DNA of 64,000 nucleotides from the NCBI RefSeq assembly GCF_900109685.1, contig NZ_FOBB01000003.1, positions 682,001-746,000 on the forward strand. The letters run 5' to 3'. Shown here piece after piece: positions 43,215 to 52,745 of this stretch; the first letter of the stretch is position 1, and the number at the start of each line of letters is the position of its first letter. Source of the stretch: Chitinophaga rupis (GTDB lineage Bacteria; Bacteroidota; Bacteroidia; Chitinophagales; Chitinophagaceae). The notes beneath the pieces are model-generated. The model worked only from the letters and a program-made list of their open reading frames with translations, did not search any database and had not been told where the DNA came from. A program made the position numbers and the translations under genes.

Positions 43215-43829
43215 TCACTCCCCGCCTTCCAGTGGCTCAGCATCCGCATGCGGGCTGCTCCATTGTTTCCATAGCTCATTATACTGCTCATCCGGCAAGC
43301 GGCGCTTTTCATAATGTCCGGCCGCTGTTTTTTGCCGCAGCCCTTCATAAATGCTCACAGCGCAAGCCACAGAAATATTCAGGGAACGGATAATGCCCAT
43401 TTGCGGAATAATGAAATTCCCATCTGCCTGTGCACGGATCTCCTCACTTACACCCATATGCTCATTACCAAACACAAGGGCTACAGAACCGGTAAAATCT
43501 ATTTCATATAAGCTAATGGAATCAGCTGCCAGGTGGGTGGTGTAGATCTTATCATATTTTTTACGCAGGGCAGCCATACACTCCGCAGCATCTTCAAACT
43601 GGTGGATAGTAAGCCACTTAGCCGCGCTGGACGAGCTTTTGGCGCCCCATTTCTTATGCCGCGGTATTTTATTGGTAAGCACATATATTTCCTGTATGCC
43701 CACAGCATCACAGGTACGCATTACGGCAGAAATGTTATGCGGGTCCTGTACATTTTCCAGTACAACAGTAAGGTCGGGCTGGCGCTTGTTTAACACGCCT
43801 GTTAGTCGTTCCCTGCGTTCAGGTGTCAT
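43215..43829 (-). CDS. TrmH-family tRNA/rRNA 2'-O-methyltransferase
   Basis: The 204-residue protein is a SPOUT methyltransferase: VLNKRQPDLTVVLENVQDPHNISAVMRTCDAVGI at the N-terminus with the conserved NxxR of the TrmH group. The trefoil-knot SAM site contains ALVFGNEHMGVSEE and IIPQMGIIRSLNISVACAVSIYEGLRQ. The family adds a 2'-O-methyl group to guanosine 18 of tRNA or to rRNA; TrmH proper is slightly larger. The start ATG at 43829 is preceded by a CAAAAGTA box that could be the -7 element on this strand. Confidence 0.88.
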   Translation of the reverse strand: MTPERRERLTGVLNKRQPDLTVVLENVQDPHNISAVMRTCDAVGIQEIYVLTNKIPRHKKWGAKSSSSAAKWLTIHQFEDAAECMAALRKKYDKIYTTHLAADSISLYEIDFTGSVALVFGNEHMGVSEEIRAQADGNFIIPQMGIIRSLNISVACAVSIYEGLRQKTAAGHYEKRRLPDEQYNELWKQWSSPHADAEPLEGGE

Positions 43830-43883
43830 AATCCGGTTTTGCTGGCAGCAAAAGTAATAAATACCGCGGGGTTTACGTGTGTA

Positions 43884-44462
43884 TTACTTCTTATACATAT
43901 TACTCCTTACTTTACTCAAAAACTCCGGCGATACGCCTATATACCGTGCTATCTGGTGCTGCGGCACCCGCTGTACAATATGCGGGTACTTTTCCATAAA
44001 GGCCAGGTAGCGTTCCTCTGCCGTTTGTGAAACAGATGCATAAAAACGTTTCTGCAGCACACCCAAAGAGCGTTGCACCAGCAGGCGGTAGAATTTTTCA
44101 AACTTAGGCACCTGCTCAAACAGCTGCATTTTATTGGCGTAGTTGATCAGCAGCATCTCGCAATCTTCTACCGTTTCTATAAACATATTGGAAGGCGTTT
44201 GCTCTGAAAAGCTGGACAGGTCACTCACCCACCAGTCCTCCACCGCAAACAGCAAAATAGTTTCCGTACCTTCTTTATCCAGGTAATAGGAGCGGCAGCA
44301 GCCTTTTAACAGGTAAGCCTCAAAATCGCACACCTCTCCTTCCTGTAACAGGAACTGCTTTTTCTTTACTTTTTTAAATTGCAGCAGAGAATGGAACAGT
44401 TCCAGCTCTTCGGCTGTTAATTGAATAAAACGGGCTACAGATGCATCTAACTGGTTGAACAT
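43884..44462 (-). CDS. Crp/Fnr-family transcriptional regulator
   Basis: The 192-residue protein repeats the plan of the gene at 39553: an N-terminal beta-roll (FLLQEGEVCDFEAYLLKGCCRSYYLDKEGTETILLFAVEDWWVSDL) and a C-terminal helix-turn-helix (HQIARYIGVSPEFLSKVRSN). The single cysteines are not arranged as an iron-sulphur site. It is divergent from the cytochrome P460 operon, with 167 bp between the starts. A role controlling that operon is possible, since Crp/Fnr proteins often act on respiratory or redox genes, but is not shown. Confidence 0.87.
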   Translation of the reverse strand: MFNQLDASVARFIQLTAEELELFHSLLQFKKVKKKQFLLQEGEVCDFEAYLLKGCCRSYYLDKEGTETILLFAVEDWWVSDLSSFSEQTPSNMFIETVEDCEMLLINYANKMQLFEQVPKFEKFYRLLVQRSLGVLQKRFYASVSQTAEERYLAFMEKYPHIVQRVPQHQIARYIGVSPEFLSKVRSNMYKK

Positions 44463-44579
44463 AAAGTACCTTTACTCCATAAAAATAAACAGAAGCTACC
44501 TCATTTACAATGCTACGGCGCTTTCACCTGTACTTATGCCCGGTTCATCCCCTATTCTGCCTTATTCACGGCCGGCATC

Positions 44580-44610
44580 TTTACAGGTAAGGCAGTATAG
44601 CTTTTCTTTG
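44580..44610 (+). promoter_or_regulatory. Candidate promoter for the haem-binding P460 gene
   Basis: TTTA at 44580-44583 and TTTCTTTG at 44603-44610, with 19 nt between them, resemble the Bacteroidota TTTG and TAnnTTTG boxes with one mismatch each. The leader would be short (about 13 nt). Confidence 0.4.
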
Positions 44611-44629
44611 TACAATAAAAGTTAATTCC

Positions 44630-45577
44630 ATGCAAACAACTACCCGGAAAAGAATATTACAGGTGATCGTATTGCTGGCCGCTGTGTTTATACTGCTGCA
44701 GTTCATAAGGCCGGAAGTACCGCACCCACCTGTTACCGGCGACCTGCAGGCCCCGCCGGAAGTAAAAAGCATACTGCAAAGAGCTTGTTACGACTGCCAC
44801 TCCAATCAAACGCAGCTGCGCTGGTACGACCGGGTGGCGCCGGCCTACTGGCGGGTGGCCCAACATATAAAAGATGGCAGAAAGGGATTAAACTTTTCCG
44901 AATGGCAAAGCCTGTCCCCGGCTGATCAGAAGGGCAAGCTGTTTGAATCCTTTAACCAGGTGCAGGCAGGCGCCATGCCGCTAAAAGATTATGCATTTGT
45001 ACACCGGGATGCCATGCTCTCTGAAAACGATATAGCTGTTTTAAAGAACTATGTAGCCGGCATGGTGTCCATTAAACCGGCGGATACTGCCCTGATAAAC
45101 ACGGCGGACAAGCAGTATAATAAATGGAAAACAGCCGCAGCTGCAAACAGCAAAGTACAGCCCACGCCCAATGGCATTGATTATTTGCCCGACTATAAGA
45201 ACTGGCAGGTAGTAAGCACTACACACCGTTTTGATAACAGCACCATGCGCGTGATCTATGGTAACGATGTGGCCATTAAAGCTATACAGGAAAACCATAT
45301 TAACCCCTGGCCCAACGGTACCATCTTTGCAAAAGTAGCCTGGGATCAGCTGCAGGATGCGGATGGCAATGTGCGCACCGGCGCGTTTAAGCAGGTGGAA
45401 TACATGATCAAAGACGATAAAAAATATGCTGATACCAAAGGCTGGGGCTGGGCGCGCTGGAAAACACCGGAGCTGAAACCTTACGGGAAAGATAAAATGT
45501 TCACCATGGAATGTATCAATTGCCACCGCCCCGTAAAAGACAATGACTTTGTTTTTACTATGCCTGTTAAATTTTAA
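44630..45577 (+). CDS. Haem-binding domain / cytochrome P460-family protein
   Basis: The 315-residue protein has an N-terminal membrane anchor (residues about 8-26) and then a haem-binding domain with CYDCH at Cys53, Cys56 and His57 (in SILQRACYDCHSNQTQL). Its C-terminal half has the P460-like region (YLPDYKNWQVVSTTHRFDN to GWGWARW) and a second CxxCH, CINCH at Cys295, Cys298, His299. P460 cytochromes carry a lysine-crosslinked haem and oxidise hydroxylamine or nitric oxide; a true P460 needs proof. It precedes a lipoprotein gene by 13 bp, so the two are co-expressed. Confidence 0.82.
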   Translation: MQTTTRKRILQVIVLLAAVFILLQFIRPEVPHPPVTGDLQAPPEVKSILQRACYDCHSNQTQLRWYDRVAPAYWRVAQHIKDGRKGLNFSEWQSLSPADQKGKLFESFNQVQAGAMPLKDYAFVHRDAMLSENDIAVLKNYVAGMVSIKPADTALINTADKQYNKWKTAAAANSKVQPTPNGIDYLPDYKNWQVVSTTHRFDNSTMRVIYGNDVAIKAIQENHINPWPNGTIFAKVAWDQLQDADGNVRTGAFKQVEYMIKDDKKYADTKGWGWARWKTPELKPYGKDKMFTMECINCHRPVKDNDFVFTMPVKF

Positions 45578-45590
45578 AACCCTGTCAACA

Positions 45591-46076
45591 ATGAAGTATA
45601 CATATATCTTACTGGCTGCACTCTTCATAGTTAGCTGCACCAACAAAATGGAAGATGCCGGAACGCTTAATAAAACCGCATCGTTACCGGCTGCCTTTGA
45701 CTTTAATAAGCGGGGCTGGAAGGTGATCACCTCTTTTATTAACCGGCAGCAGGCTACGATGTCTACCCTTTACGGAAATGAGGCAGCTTTCAAATACGCC
45801 ACCACCAGTACCTCCGGCAGCTACCCACCCGGTGCTGCTTTAGCGCTGGTAACCTGGAAACAGCAGGAAGATAAACGCTGGTACGGCGCCAGCATACCCG
45901 GCCAGCTGCAAACACTGGAGCTGGTAAGCACAATAGCAGCAAACGGCAGCGACACAACAGCCACCTACCATCAATATAAAGGGGCTGACCTTACGCCGGT
46001 TCCCCCAACAGATAGCCTGCAGGATAACACCAGGATTAAGTACATTTTAGGCCAAAAGGCGTCGGTACTTCCATGA
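45591..46076 (+). CDS. Small lipoprotein related to the P460 fold, without haem motif
   Basis: Start ATG 45591 gives a 161-residue lipoprotein with an IVSC lipobox (Cys16), in preference to an upstream start that overlaps the previous gene. The sequence parallels the central domain of the preceding protein (GWKVITSF, TMSTLYGNEAAFKY, ALALVTWKQQED, GASIPGQLQTLE), which places it in the P460 family. It has no CxxCH, so it should not bind c-type haem. It could be a partner or scaffold of the haem-binding protein. The function is inferred only from position and resemblance. Confidence 0.7.
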   Translation: MKYTYILLAALFIVSCTNKMEDAGTLNKTASLPAAFDFNKRGWKVITSFINRQQATMSTLYGNEAAFKYATTSTSGSYPPGAALALVTWKQQEDKRWYGASIPGQLQTLELVSTIAANGSDTTATYHQYKGADLTPVPPTDSLQDNTRIKYILGQKASVLP

Positions 46077-46205
46077 GGTTTGTGAGCATTTAACGGTGAC
46101 CTCCGCGATAAACGATTGGTTAGCAATGATAAAGTAACCGGTTTGGTAATTACAATTACCTCCTTATCTTCACCGTTCTATACACTATACAAACACAACA
46201 TTCCT

Positions 46206-48878
46206 ATGTTAAAAAAAGTACTAAAAGTCGTACTCGTATTATTACTGGTGCTGATCGTAGCCGCCTTTGCCATCCCTTATTTCTTTAAAGATAAGATCAT
46301 GGCCCTGGTAAAAACAGAGCTTAACAAAAACCTGGTAGCCAAAGTAGATTTTAAGGATGTGGATATTAGCCTGTTCCGCCATTTTCCGCGCCTGGCCGTG
46401 GGGTTAGAGGAGCTGCAGGTGATTAACGTAGCTCCCTTTGAGGGCGATACGCTGGTATCCGTAAAACAGATTGATGCCGCCCTGAACCTCATGAGCGTAA
46501 TAAAGGGCGATAAAATGGAGATCTATAATGTAACGCTGGACCAGCCCCGCATACATGCGATTGTACACAGTAACGGGGAAGTGAACTGGAACATTACAAA
46601 ACCGGATACCACTCAGGCCAGCGCAGATACCACTGCCAGCAAGTTTTCCATGAGCCTGCAAAGCTATAAGATCGCAGATGCCTATGTAAATTATGATGAT
46701 CAGCAGGGCAATATGCAGGCCATTATAGAACACCTGGACCACGAAGGTAAAGGTGATTTTACCCAGGACCTGTTTACCCTGGAAACCAGCACCACCGCGC
46801 AGGCAGTAACTTACCGCTACGGTCTGGTGCCTTACCTCTCCAACACAGCCGCTAAAATAGATGCAGATATTAGCGTAGATAATAAAACCAGCACCTATAC
46901 TTTCAAGGATGGCAATGTATTGCTCAATAACCTGAAAGTAGCCGTACAAGGCTTTTTCAGGCTGGTGAATGATAGTACCTATGGCATGGACCTGAGCTTT
47001 AAAGCACCCTCTACCAACTTCAAAGACTTATTATCCCTGGTGCCTATTATGTACCAGCAGGATTTTAATAAGATCAAAACAGAGGGTACAGCTGCATTTG
47101 ACGGTTTTGTAAAAGGTACCTACAGCAGCACACAAATGCCGGCCTTTGGCTTGCACCTGGCCGTGAAGAATGGTTTCTTCCAATACCCCGACCTGCCTAA
47201 ACCGGTAAAAAATATTCAATTAGCCGTTAACGTAAGCAATCCGGATGGAGTGCCCGATCATACTGTGGTAGACATGCCTTCCGCGCATCTTGAAATGGAC
47301 AATACCCCGCTGGACCTGCGCCTGCTGGTAAAAACACCGGTATCTGACATGTATGTGGATGGTGCTGCAAAAGGCCGCTTAGACCTTTCCAAAGTAACCC
47401 AGTTTGTAAAACTGGAATCCGGCACACAGCTTACCGGTTTGCTGGATGCAGACATCAGCGCCAAAGGCAACATGAGCGCTATTGAAAAACAGCAGTACGA
47501 TCGTTTTTATGCAGCCGGCAGCCTGCTGGTAAATAACCTGCTGTACCGCAGTAAAGATTACCCGGATGGCGTAAAGGTGAATAACCTTTCCCTGAAATTT
47601 AACCCGCGTAATGTAACCGTGGAGAAGTTTGACGGGCAGTATATGGGCACCAACTTTCAGGCAAATGGCGAGGTTAATAACCTGCTGGCATATATGTTTA
47701 AAAATGCCCCGCTGGATGGTAAGCTGAATATGAAAGCAGACCAGGTAGATCTTGACAAATGGATGGGCACTACCACTGCCACTACTACCACCACCGCAGA
47801 TACCGCCGCTACAGCGCCTTTTGCCGTACCAGGCAACCTGGATCTGAACTTACAGGCACAGGTAGGCAAAGTGCATTATGATAAGCTGGACATGACCAAC
47901 TTAACCGGCAGCCTGCAGATAAAAGATGAAACAGTTACCCTGCAACAAATAAAAGGTAATGCCTTACAGGGCAGCATGGAAGTGAATGGCAGCTACAGCA
48001 CTAAGAACAGTAAGCAAAACCCGGACATTAACCTGGCTTATAATGTGCAGGACCTGGATGTACAGCAAACCTTTAATGCATTTAATACCGTACAAAAACT
48101 AATGCCTATCGGGCAGTTCCTTTCCGGTAAGATCACCAGCCAGCTAAAGCTGGCAGGCAAGCTGGGTAAGGATATGATGCCGCAATTAAGCTCCCTGAAC
48201 GGCGATGGTAACCTGCTGCTGATAGAAGGTTTCCTGAAAAAATTTGCACCGGTAGATCAGCTGGCCAATCAGTTAAATGTAAGCCAGCTGAAAGATATTT
48301 CCCTGCGTGATGTTAAAACCTATTTTGCATTTGAGAACGGCCGCGTAAAAGTAAATCCGTTCAAAATAAAAGTGAGCAACATTAATATGGCCGTAGCCGG
48401 CTCCCACGGCTTTGATCAGTCGCTGGACTATACGCTGCAGCTGGCCCTGCCCCGCAGTGTTATGGGCGCACAGGCTAACTCACTTATTAATAACCTGGTT
48501 ACACAGGCCGCCAATAAGGGTGTACCCGTTAACGTGAGCGATAGTGTGCACCTGCAGGTATTGCTGGGTGGTAACATTACCAAACCCACTTATAAAACCG
48601 ATCTGCAGGAAACAGCTTCCAGCATGGCTGCCGGCCTGAAAGACCAGGCCGCTACTTTGGTGAAGAATAAAGTAGACACCATAAAGAACACGGTAAAAGA
48701 TTCACTGAACCAGATAAAGAACAATGCCACCAATGCCATCAAAGACCAGCTGGCAAAACAGCTGAGCGGGCAAAAAGATACCGCCAACAAGCAACCGGCG
48801 CAGAATGCTGGCAAACAGGCAGAACAAACTTTAAAGAATACGTTGAATGGCCTGTTTAAAAAGAAGAAAGAACAATAA
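46206..48878 (+). CDS. AsmA-family inner-membrane / periplasmic protein
   Basis: The ATG at 46206 starts MLKKVLKVVLVLLLVLIVAA, an N-terminal membrane anchor; the upstream in-frame extension is not native. The 890-residue protein then has the long repeated beta-strand pattern of AsmA/TamB-like proteins (VDFKDVDISLFRHFPRLAVGLEELQVIN, later LDGKLNMKADQVDLDKWMG). Such proteins bridge the periplasm, and several move phospholipids to the outer membrane. A threonine-rich stretch at about residue 518-535 is low complexity. It follows the P460 lipoprotein by 129 bp and ends at a word-repeat hairpin. Confidence 0.88.
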   Translation: MLKKVLKVVLVLLLVLIVAAFAIPYFFKDKIMALVKTELNKNLVAKVDFKDVDISLFRHFPRLAVGLEELQVINVAPFEGDTLVSVKQIDAALNLMSVIKGDKMEIYNVTLDQPRIHAIVHSNGEVNWNITKPDTTQASADTTASKFSMSLQSYKIADAYVNYDDQQGNMQAIIEHLDHEGKGDFTQDLFTLETSTTAQAVTYRYGLVPYLSNTAAKIDADISVDNKTSTYTFKDGNVLLNNLKVAVQGFFRLVNDSTYGMDLSFKAPSTNFKDLLSLVPIMYQQDFNKIKTEGTAAFDGFVKGTYSSTQMPAFGLHLAVKNGFFQYPDLPKPVKNIQLAVNVSNPDGVPDHTVVDMPSAHLEMDNTPLDLRLLVKTPVSDMYVDGAAKGRLDLSKVTQFVKLESGTQLTGLLDADISAKGNMSAIEKQQYDRFYAAGSLLVNNLLYRSKDYPDGVKVNNLSLKFNPRNVTVEKFDGQYMGTNFQANGEVNNLLAYMFKNAPLDGKLNMKADQVDLDKWMGTTTATTTTTADTAATAPFAVPGNLDLNLQAQVGKVHYDKLDMTNLTGSLQIKDETVTLQQIKGNALQGSMEVNGSYSTKNSKQNPDINLAYNVQDLDVQQTFNAFNTVQKLMPIGQFLSGKITSQLKLAGKLGKDMMPQLSSLNGDGNLLLIEGFLKKFAPVDQLANQLNVSQLKDISLRDVKTYFAFENGRVKVNPFKIKVSNINMAVAGSHGFDQSLDYTLQLALPRSVMGAQANSLINNLVTQAANKGVPVNVSDSVHLQVLLGGNITKPTYKTDLQETASSMAAGLKDQAATLVKNKVDTIKNTVKDSLNQIKNNATNAIKDQLAKQLSGQKDTANKQPAQNAGKQAEQTLKNTLNGLFKKKKEQ

Positions 48879-48947
48879 GATTTACGATTTTAGATTTGGA
48901 TCAAGCGGTTTCAAAAAACCGCACCATGAAATCTAAAATCGTAAATC
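48879..48947. repeat. 19-bp perfect inverted repeat enclosing a second hairpin
   Basis: GATTTACGATTTTAGATTT at 48879-48897 is the exact complement of 48929-48947. Inside, GCGGTTT at 48905-48911 pairs with AAACCGC at 48916-48922 around a 4-nt loop. The outer arm starts at the base after the AsmA stop codon. It is the same nested design as at 24816-24913. Confidence 0.85.
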
Positions 48948-48971
48948 TAAAATCATCAACGATATAATCAC

Positions 48972-49004
48972 CCGTCCCGGCCAACCACCGGGACGGTTTT
49001 TTTT
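48972..49004 (+). terminator. Intrinsic terminator after the AsmA gene
   Basis: CCGTCCCGG at 48972-48980 pairs exactly with CCGGGACGG at 48988-48996 across a 7-nt loop, followed by eight T. It separates the AsmA transcript from the sdpI-like gene. Confidence 0.92.
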
Positions 49005-49036
49005 CGTATCTTATACTAACCTTAAATGCCACGTTC

Positions 49037-49444
49037 ATGACAACATTGCTGCATAGCACCTATTGCAATGCCAGTCTGCTGGCAGGTTTGCTGTTCCTCT
49101 CCATGGGTTATTTCATTGGCCGGTACCCTCCTAAAAGTTTAAAAACCTGGTATGGCTACCGCAGCTTTTACTCCACCCAAAATATTGAAACCTGGCGTGC
49201 CGCCAATACCTATGCCTCGCATATCTCCCGCCGTATAGGCATATTGCTGTTTGTATTTGGTATTGCCAGCGCACTGTTCTTTGAAAAGCAAACGGAACTT
49301 TTCTTTTATGTAACTATTGGCCCGGTGGTAATTGGCGCCTTATACATGGTAGGCTATACGGAATGGATGCTTGGACAGGAGTTTGACGAAGAAGGCAACA
49401 AGCGTGATCCTGCAGATACGGAAGCAGATACAGAACCGGAATAA
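49037..49444 (+). CDS. SdpI-family small membrane protein
   Basis: The 135-residue protein has three hydrophobic segments (about 10-30, 72-90 and 97-115). It carries the SdpI-family core GYFIGRYPPKSLKTWYGYRS, followed by SHISRRIGILLFVFG. In Bacillus the larger SdpI is an immunity protein for the SDP toxin and signals to a repressor; the short forms of other phyla have no known role. No toxin gene is near. It lies between two terminator hairpins, so it is a single-gene transcript. Confidence 0.8.
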   Translation: MTTLLHSTYCNASLLAGLLFLSMGYFIGRYPPKSLKTWYGYRSFYSTQNIETWRAANTYASHISRRIGILLFVFGIASALFFEKQTELFFYVTIGPVVIGALYMVGYTEWMLGQEFDEEGNKRDPADTEADTEPE

Positions 49445-49454
49445 CCCACAAAAA

Positions 49455-49480
49455 AAGGCGCCCCAAAAAGGAGCGCCCTT
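49455..49480. terminator. Terminator hairpin between sdpI-like and RND genes
   Basis: AAGGCGCCCC and GGAGCGCCCTT pair with one mismatch across an AAAAA loop, flanked by A- and T-tracts. It lies between the convergent SdpI and RND permease genes and suits both directions. Confidence 0.7.
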
Positions 49481-49512
49481 ACTTAAAACACTGTACTTAA
49501 ATCTATCGAGTT

Positions 49513-52500
49513 TTAACCACCCTGCACATCGTGATCAGGGATAGCTGTATAATTCTCTCTCATTTTTTCCAGCTTGGCTTTACCATATGCCAGCCGTGTA
49601 ATTAACACAAACAGCACGGGCACAATAAAGATGGCCAGGAAGGTAGCAGTGAACATACCACCTAATACCGTCCATCCCATGGTTTTACGTGCTTCCGCAC
49701 CAGCGCCGGAGGAAAGTACCAGCGGCAATATACCCAGCAGGAATGCCATGGAGGTCATGATAATGGGACGTAAGCGCAGCTTGGCTGCCTCTACGCTGGC
49801 TGTTACCAGCTCCATGCCCCTATCCACACGCTCTTTGGCATATTCCACGATCAGGATGGCGTTCTTGGCCGCCAAACCTATCAGCGTGATCATACCTATC
49901 TGTGCATATACGTTGTTACTTAAATTAGGCAGGAAAGTAAGCACCAGAATGGCGCCAAACATACCTATTGGTACCGCCAGCAGTACGGAGAATGGTACGG
50001 CCCAGCTTTCATACAAAGCTGCCAGGAACAGGAACACGAAAACAATAGATAACGCGAATATATATACGGTTTTGGAACCGGATAATAATTCCTCACGGCT
50101 TAGGCCGGAGAACTCGTACCCATACCCATCCGGCAGTACCTGCGCTGCTACTTCCTGCAGCGCTCTGATTGCATCGCCGCTACTGTAACCCGGCGCGGGG
50201 CTACCGTTTATTTCCGCAGAGCGGAACAGGTTGTAGTGGGAAATTACCGGTGCGCTTTCTATTACCTTATAGCTGGTTAAGGTGCTTAATGGCACCATAC
50301 CACCGGCCTGGTTACGTACATAGTATTGTCCCAGGTTCTTAATATCGCCGCGGTATATGGAATCTGCCTGCGTTACCACGCGGAAGTTACGTCCGTATAT
50401 CGTAAAGTCATTGATATAAGCGCTCCCCATATAGGTTTGCAGCGCAGTAGCTATGTCTGATACCTGTACGCCCAGCTTCTTGGCTTTTTCACGGTCTATC
50501 TCCAGCAGGTAGCCGGGTGTGCGCGCTGTGAAGAAAGAGAAGGCGCGGAGTATTTCCGGCCGCTGGTTAATAGCGGCAGTGAATTTCTGCAGCACCCCTT
50601 CAAACTGTTTAATATCTGTACCACTCCTTTGCTGTAAAATGAAGGAGAAACCGGCTGTTTGACCCAGACCCGGAATAGCCGGCGGCGGAATTACCACCAC
50701 GTTGGCTTCCTTGAAACGGGAAAGCTTTTGTTGTATTTGCGCTACCAGGCCAAAGATCTGTTCAGATTTTTTCTTACGCTGATCCCAGGGTTTCAGCTGG
50801 CAGAAGATGGTAGCACTGTTTGATTTGGTAGCAAAGTTCACCACGTTCAAACCACCTAATGCAGCATAGTGGCCAATGGCAGGTACGCTATCCAGTATCT
50901 TCATCATCTGGCTCATTACCGATACGGTACGTTCTGTAGAAGAAGATTCCGGCAGATCGAAGGTAATATACATACGGCCGTCATCTTCCGTAGGAATAAA
51001 GCCGGAAGGCTTGTTCTTGAACAGTAATACCGCACCTATGCATATGCACAGCAGCAATATCATTACATACCGCGACCAGCGGATACTTTTCTTCACCCCT
51101 ACAGAGTAGCGGGAGGTAGTATGTCCGAACCAGCGGTTAAACCGGAAGAAGAACTGGTTCAAACCTTTGGAATCCTTATCCAGGTGCATGGGGCGTAATA
51201 TCAAAATACACAGCGCCGGTGTAAGTGATAAGGCCACAAAAGCGGAGATCAGCACGGAGATAGCGATGGTGATGGCAAACTGCTGGTACAAACGGCCTAC
51301 AATACCGGGTATAAAACCTACCGGCACAAACACCGCTGCCAATATTAATGCAATGGCAATTACCGGCCCGGATATTTCCTTCATCGCCTGCGTTGTAGCT
51401 TCTTTAGGCGTCATATGCCCGTGGTCAATATTATGCTGCACCGCTTCCACCACCACAATGGCATCATCCACCACAATACCAATGGCCAGCACAAACCCGA
51501 ACAGGGTAAGGGTGTTAATGGTAAAACCTAATGGTATAAAGAAGATGAATGTTGCAATAATAGATACAGGGATAGCCAGTACGGGGATCAGCGTAGCACG
51601 CCAGCTCTGTAAGAACAGGAATACCACCACTACCACCAGGGCCAGGGCTTCCAGCAGCGTTTCTACCACTTCGTGTATGGATACCTGGATTACGGTAACA
51701 GATTCAAACGGTACTACATAATCCACATCAGCCGGAAAACTTTTCTTCAGCTGCTCCATAGTGGCATATACATTCTCGGCAGTTGAGATAGCGTTACTAC
51801 CCGGCGCCTGGTATACCAGCAGGTAGGATGCGCGTTTGCCATCCACATAAGAGTTACTGGCGTAGTTGAACTTACCCAGCTCTACGCGGGCTACATCTTT
51901 CAGGTACACCAGGTTACCATTATCCGGTTTGGTTTTAACAATGATATTGCCAAATTCCTCCGCGGTAACCAAACGGCCTTTTACCTGTATAGTATATTCA
52001 AATGTTTGGCCGGTTTGTGCAGGCGGTGCACCTACGGTACCTGCAGTGATCTGCGCATTTTGTTCTGTGATGGCAGCTCTTACCTCATTGGCTGTAACCC
52101 CCATTTCGGCCAGCTTATCAGGCTTTAACCACACGCGCATACTAAAATCATCTGCACGGGTAAAGATATCACCCACCCCTTTTGCACGCAGCAACGCATC
52201 TTTTGCAAATACGTTGGTATAGTTATCCAGGAAAGTAATGTCATGTGTGCCTTTTGGTGAGTACAAGGCCACCAGCATCAGAATGCTGGGATTACGCTTT
52301 CTCACTATCAGGCCTAAACGTTGTACTTCCTGTGGCAGCGTAGGTTGTGCAATACCTACACGGTTCTGCACGTCCAGCGCCGCAATATTAATGTCTGTTC
52401 CTACTTCAAAGTTGGCTGTTAAGCTTACCGCACCGTTACTAGTACTGTTACTTTGCAGGTAGGTCATGCCCGGTGTACCATTCACCTGTACTTCTACCGG

Positions 52501-52692
52501 TGTGGCCACGGTTTGTTCCACCGTTTGTGCATCAGCGCCGGTATAGGTACCGGTGATCTGCACCGTGGGTGGTGTAATATCCGGATACTGCCCTACCGGC
52601 AGGGTGGTCATCGCCAGTAAGCCCACCAGCACCAATACAATAGCAATTACTATAGCGGTAACTGGTCTGCGTATAAAAGTATCTGCAATCAT
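49513..52692 (-). CDS. RND efflux inner-membrane transporter (HAE-1/AcrB-like)
   Basis: The 1059-residue protein is full length, with twelve membrane helices and two large periplasmic loops. It starts MIADTFIRRPVTAIVIAIVLVLVGLLAM and has NTLTLFGFVLAIGIVVDDAIVVVEAVQHN in helix 4 with the proton-relay aspartates. FVPVGFIPGIVG and the second-half ILIVEYAKERVDRGM follow. HAE-1 pumps export drugs, bile salts and detergents as trimers with an adaptor and TolC. It is the last gene of the operon TolC, adaptor, pump (49513-55270). Confidence 0.96.
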   Translation of the reverse strand: MIADTFIRRPVTAIVIAIVLVLVGLLAMTTLPVGQYPDITPPTVQITGTYTGADAQTVEQTVATPVEVQVNGTPGMTYLQSNSTSNGAVSLTANFEVGTDINIAALDVQNRVGIAQPTLPQEVQRLGLIVRKRNPSILMLVALYSPKGTHDITFLDNYTNVFAKDALLRAKGVGDIFTRADDFSMRVWLKPDKLAEMGVTANEVRAAITEQNAQITAGTVGAPPAQTGQTFEYTIQVKGRLVTAEEFGNIIVKTKPDNGNLVYLKDVARVELGKFNYASNSYVDGKRASYLLVYQAPGSNAISTAENVYATMEQLKKSFPADVDYVVPFESVTVIQVSIHEVVETLLEALALVVVVVFLFLQSWRATLIPVLAIPVSIIATFIFFIPLGFTINTLTLFGFVLAIGIVVDDAIVVVEAVQHNIDHGHMTPKEATTQAMKEISGPVIAIALILAAVFVPVGFIPGIVGRLYQQFAITIAISVLISAFVALSLTPALCILILRPMHLDKDSKGLNQFFFRFNRWFGHTTSRYSVGVKKSIRWSRYVMILLLCICIGAVLLFKNKPSGFIPTEDDGRMYITFDLPESSSTERTVSVMSQMMKILDSVPAIGHYAALGGLNVVNFATKSNSATIFCQLKPWDQRKKKSEQIFGLVAQIQQKLSRFKEANVVVIPPPAIPGLGQTAGFSFILQQRSGTDIKQFEGVLQKFTAAINQRPEILRAFSFFTARTPGYLLEIDREKAKKLGVQVSDIATALQTYMGSAYINDFTIYGRNFRVVTQADSIYRGDIKNLGQYYVRNQAGGMVPLSTLTSYKVIESAPVISHYNLFRSAEINGSPAPGYSSGDAIRALQEVAAQVLPDGYGYEFSGLSREELLSGSKTVYIFALSIVFVFLFLAALYESWAVPFSVLLAVPIGMFGAILVLTFLPNLSNNVYAQIGMITLIGLAAKNAILIVEYAKERVDRGMELVTASVEAAKLRLRPIIMTSMAFLLGILPLVLSSGAGAEARKTMGWTVLGGMFTATFLAIFIVPVLFVLITRLAYGKAKLEKMRENYTAIPDHDVQGG

Positions 52693-52745
52693 GATCGTTG
52701 TCTTCTATTGATTCAATCTGTTTTACTTCACTTTCACCTTTCACA

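Noticed and set aside
46116..46205. Upstream start for the AsmA gene
   Set aside because: It precedes the signal-anchor methionine and lacks a plausible protein sequence; the ATG at 46206 fits the family.
49574..50188. 204-codon plus-strand frame over the RND pump
   Set aside because: Antisense to a full-length RND gene with intact motifs; nothing in its product looks like a real protein.
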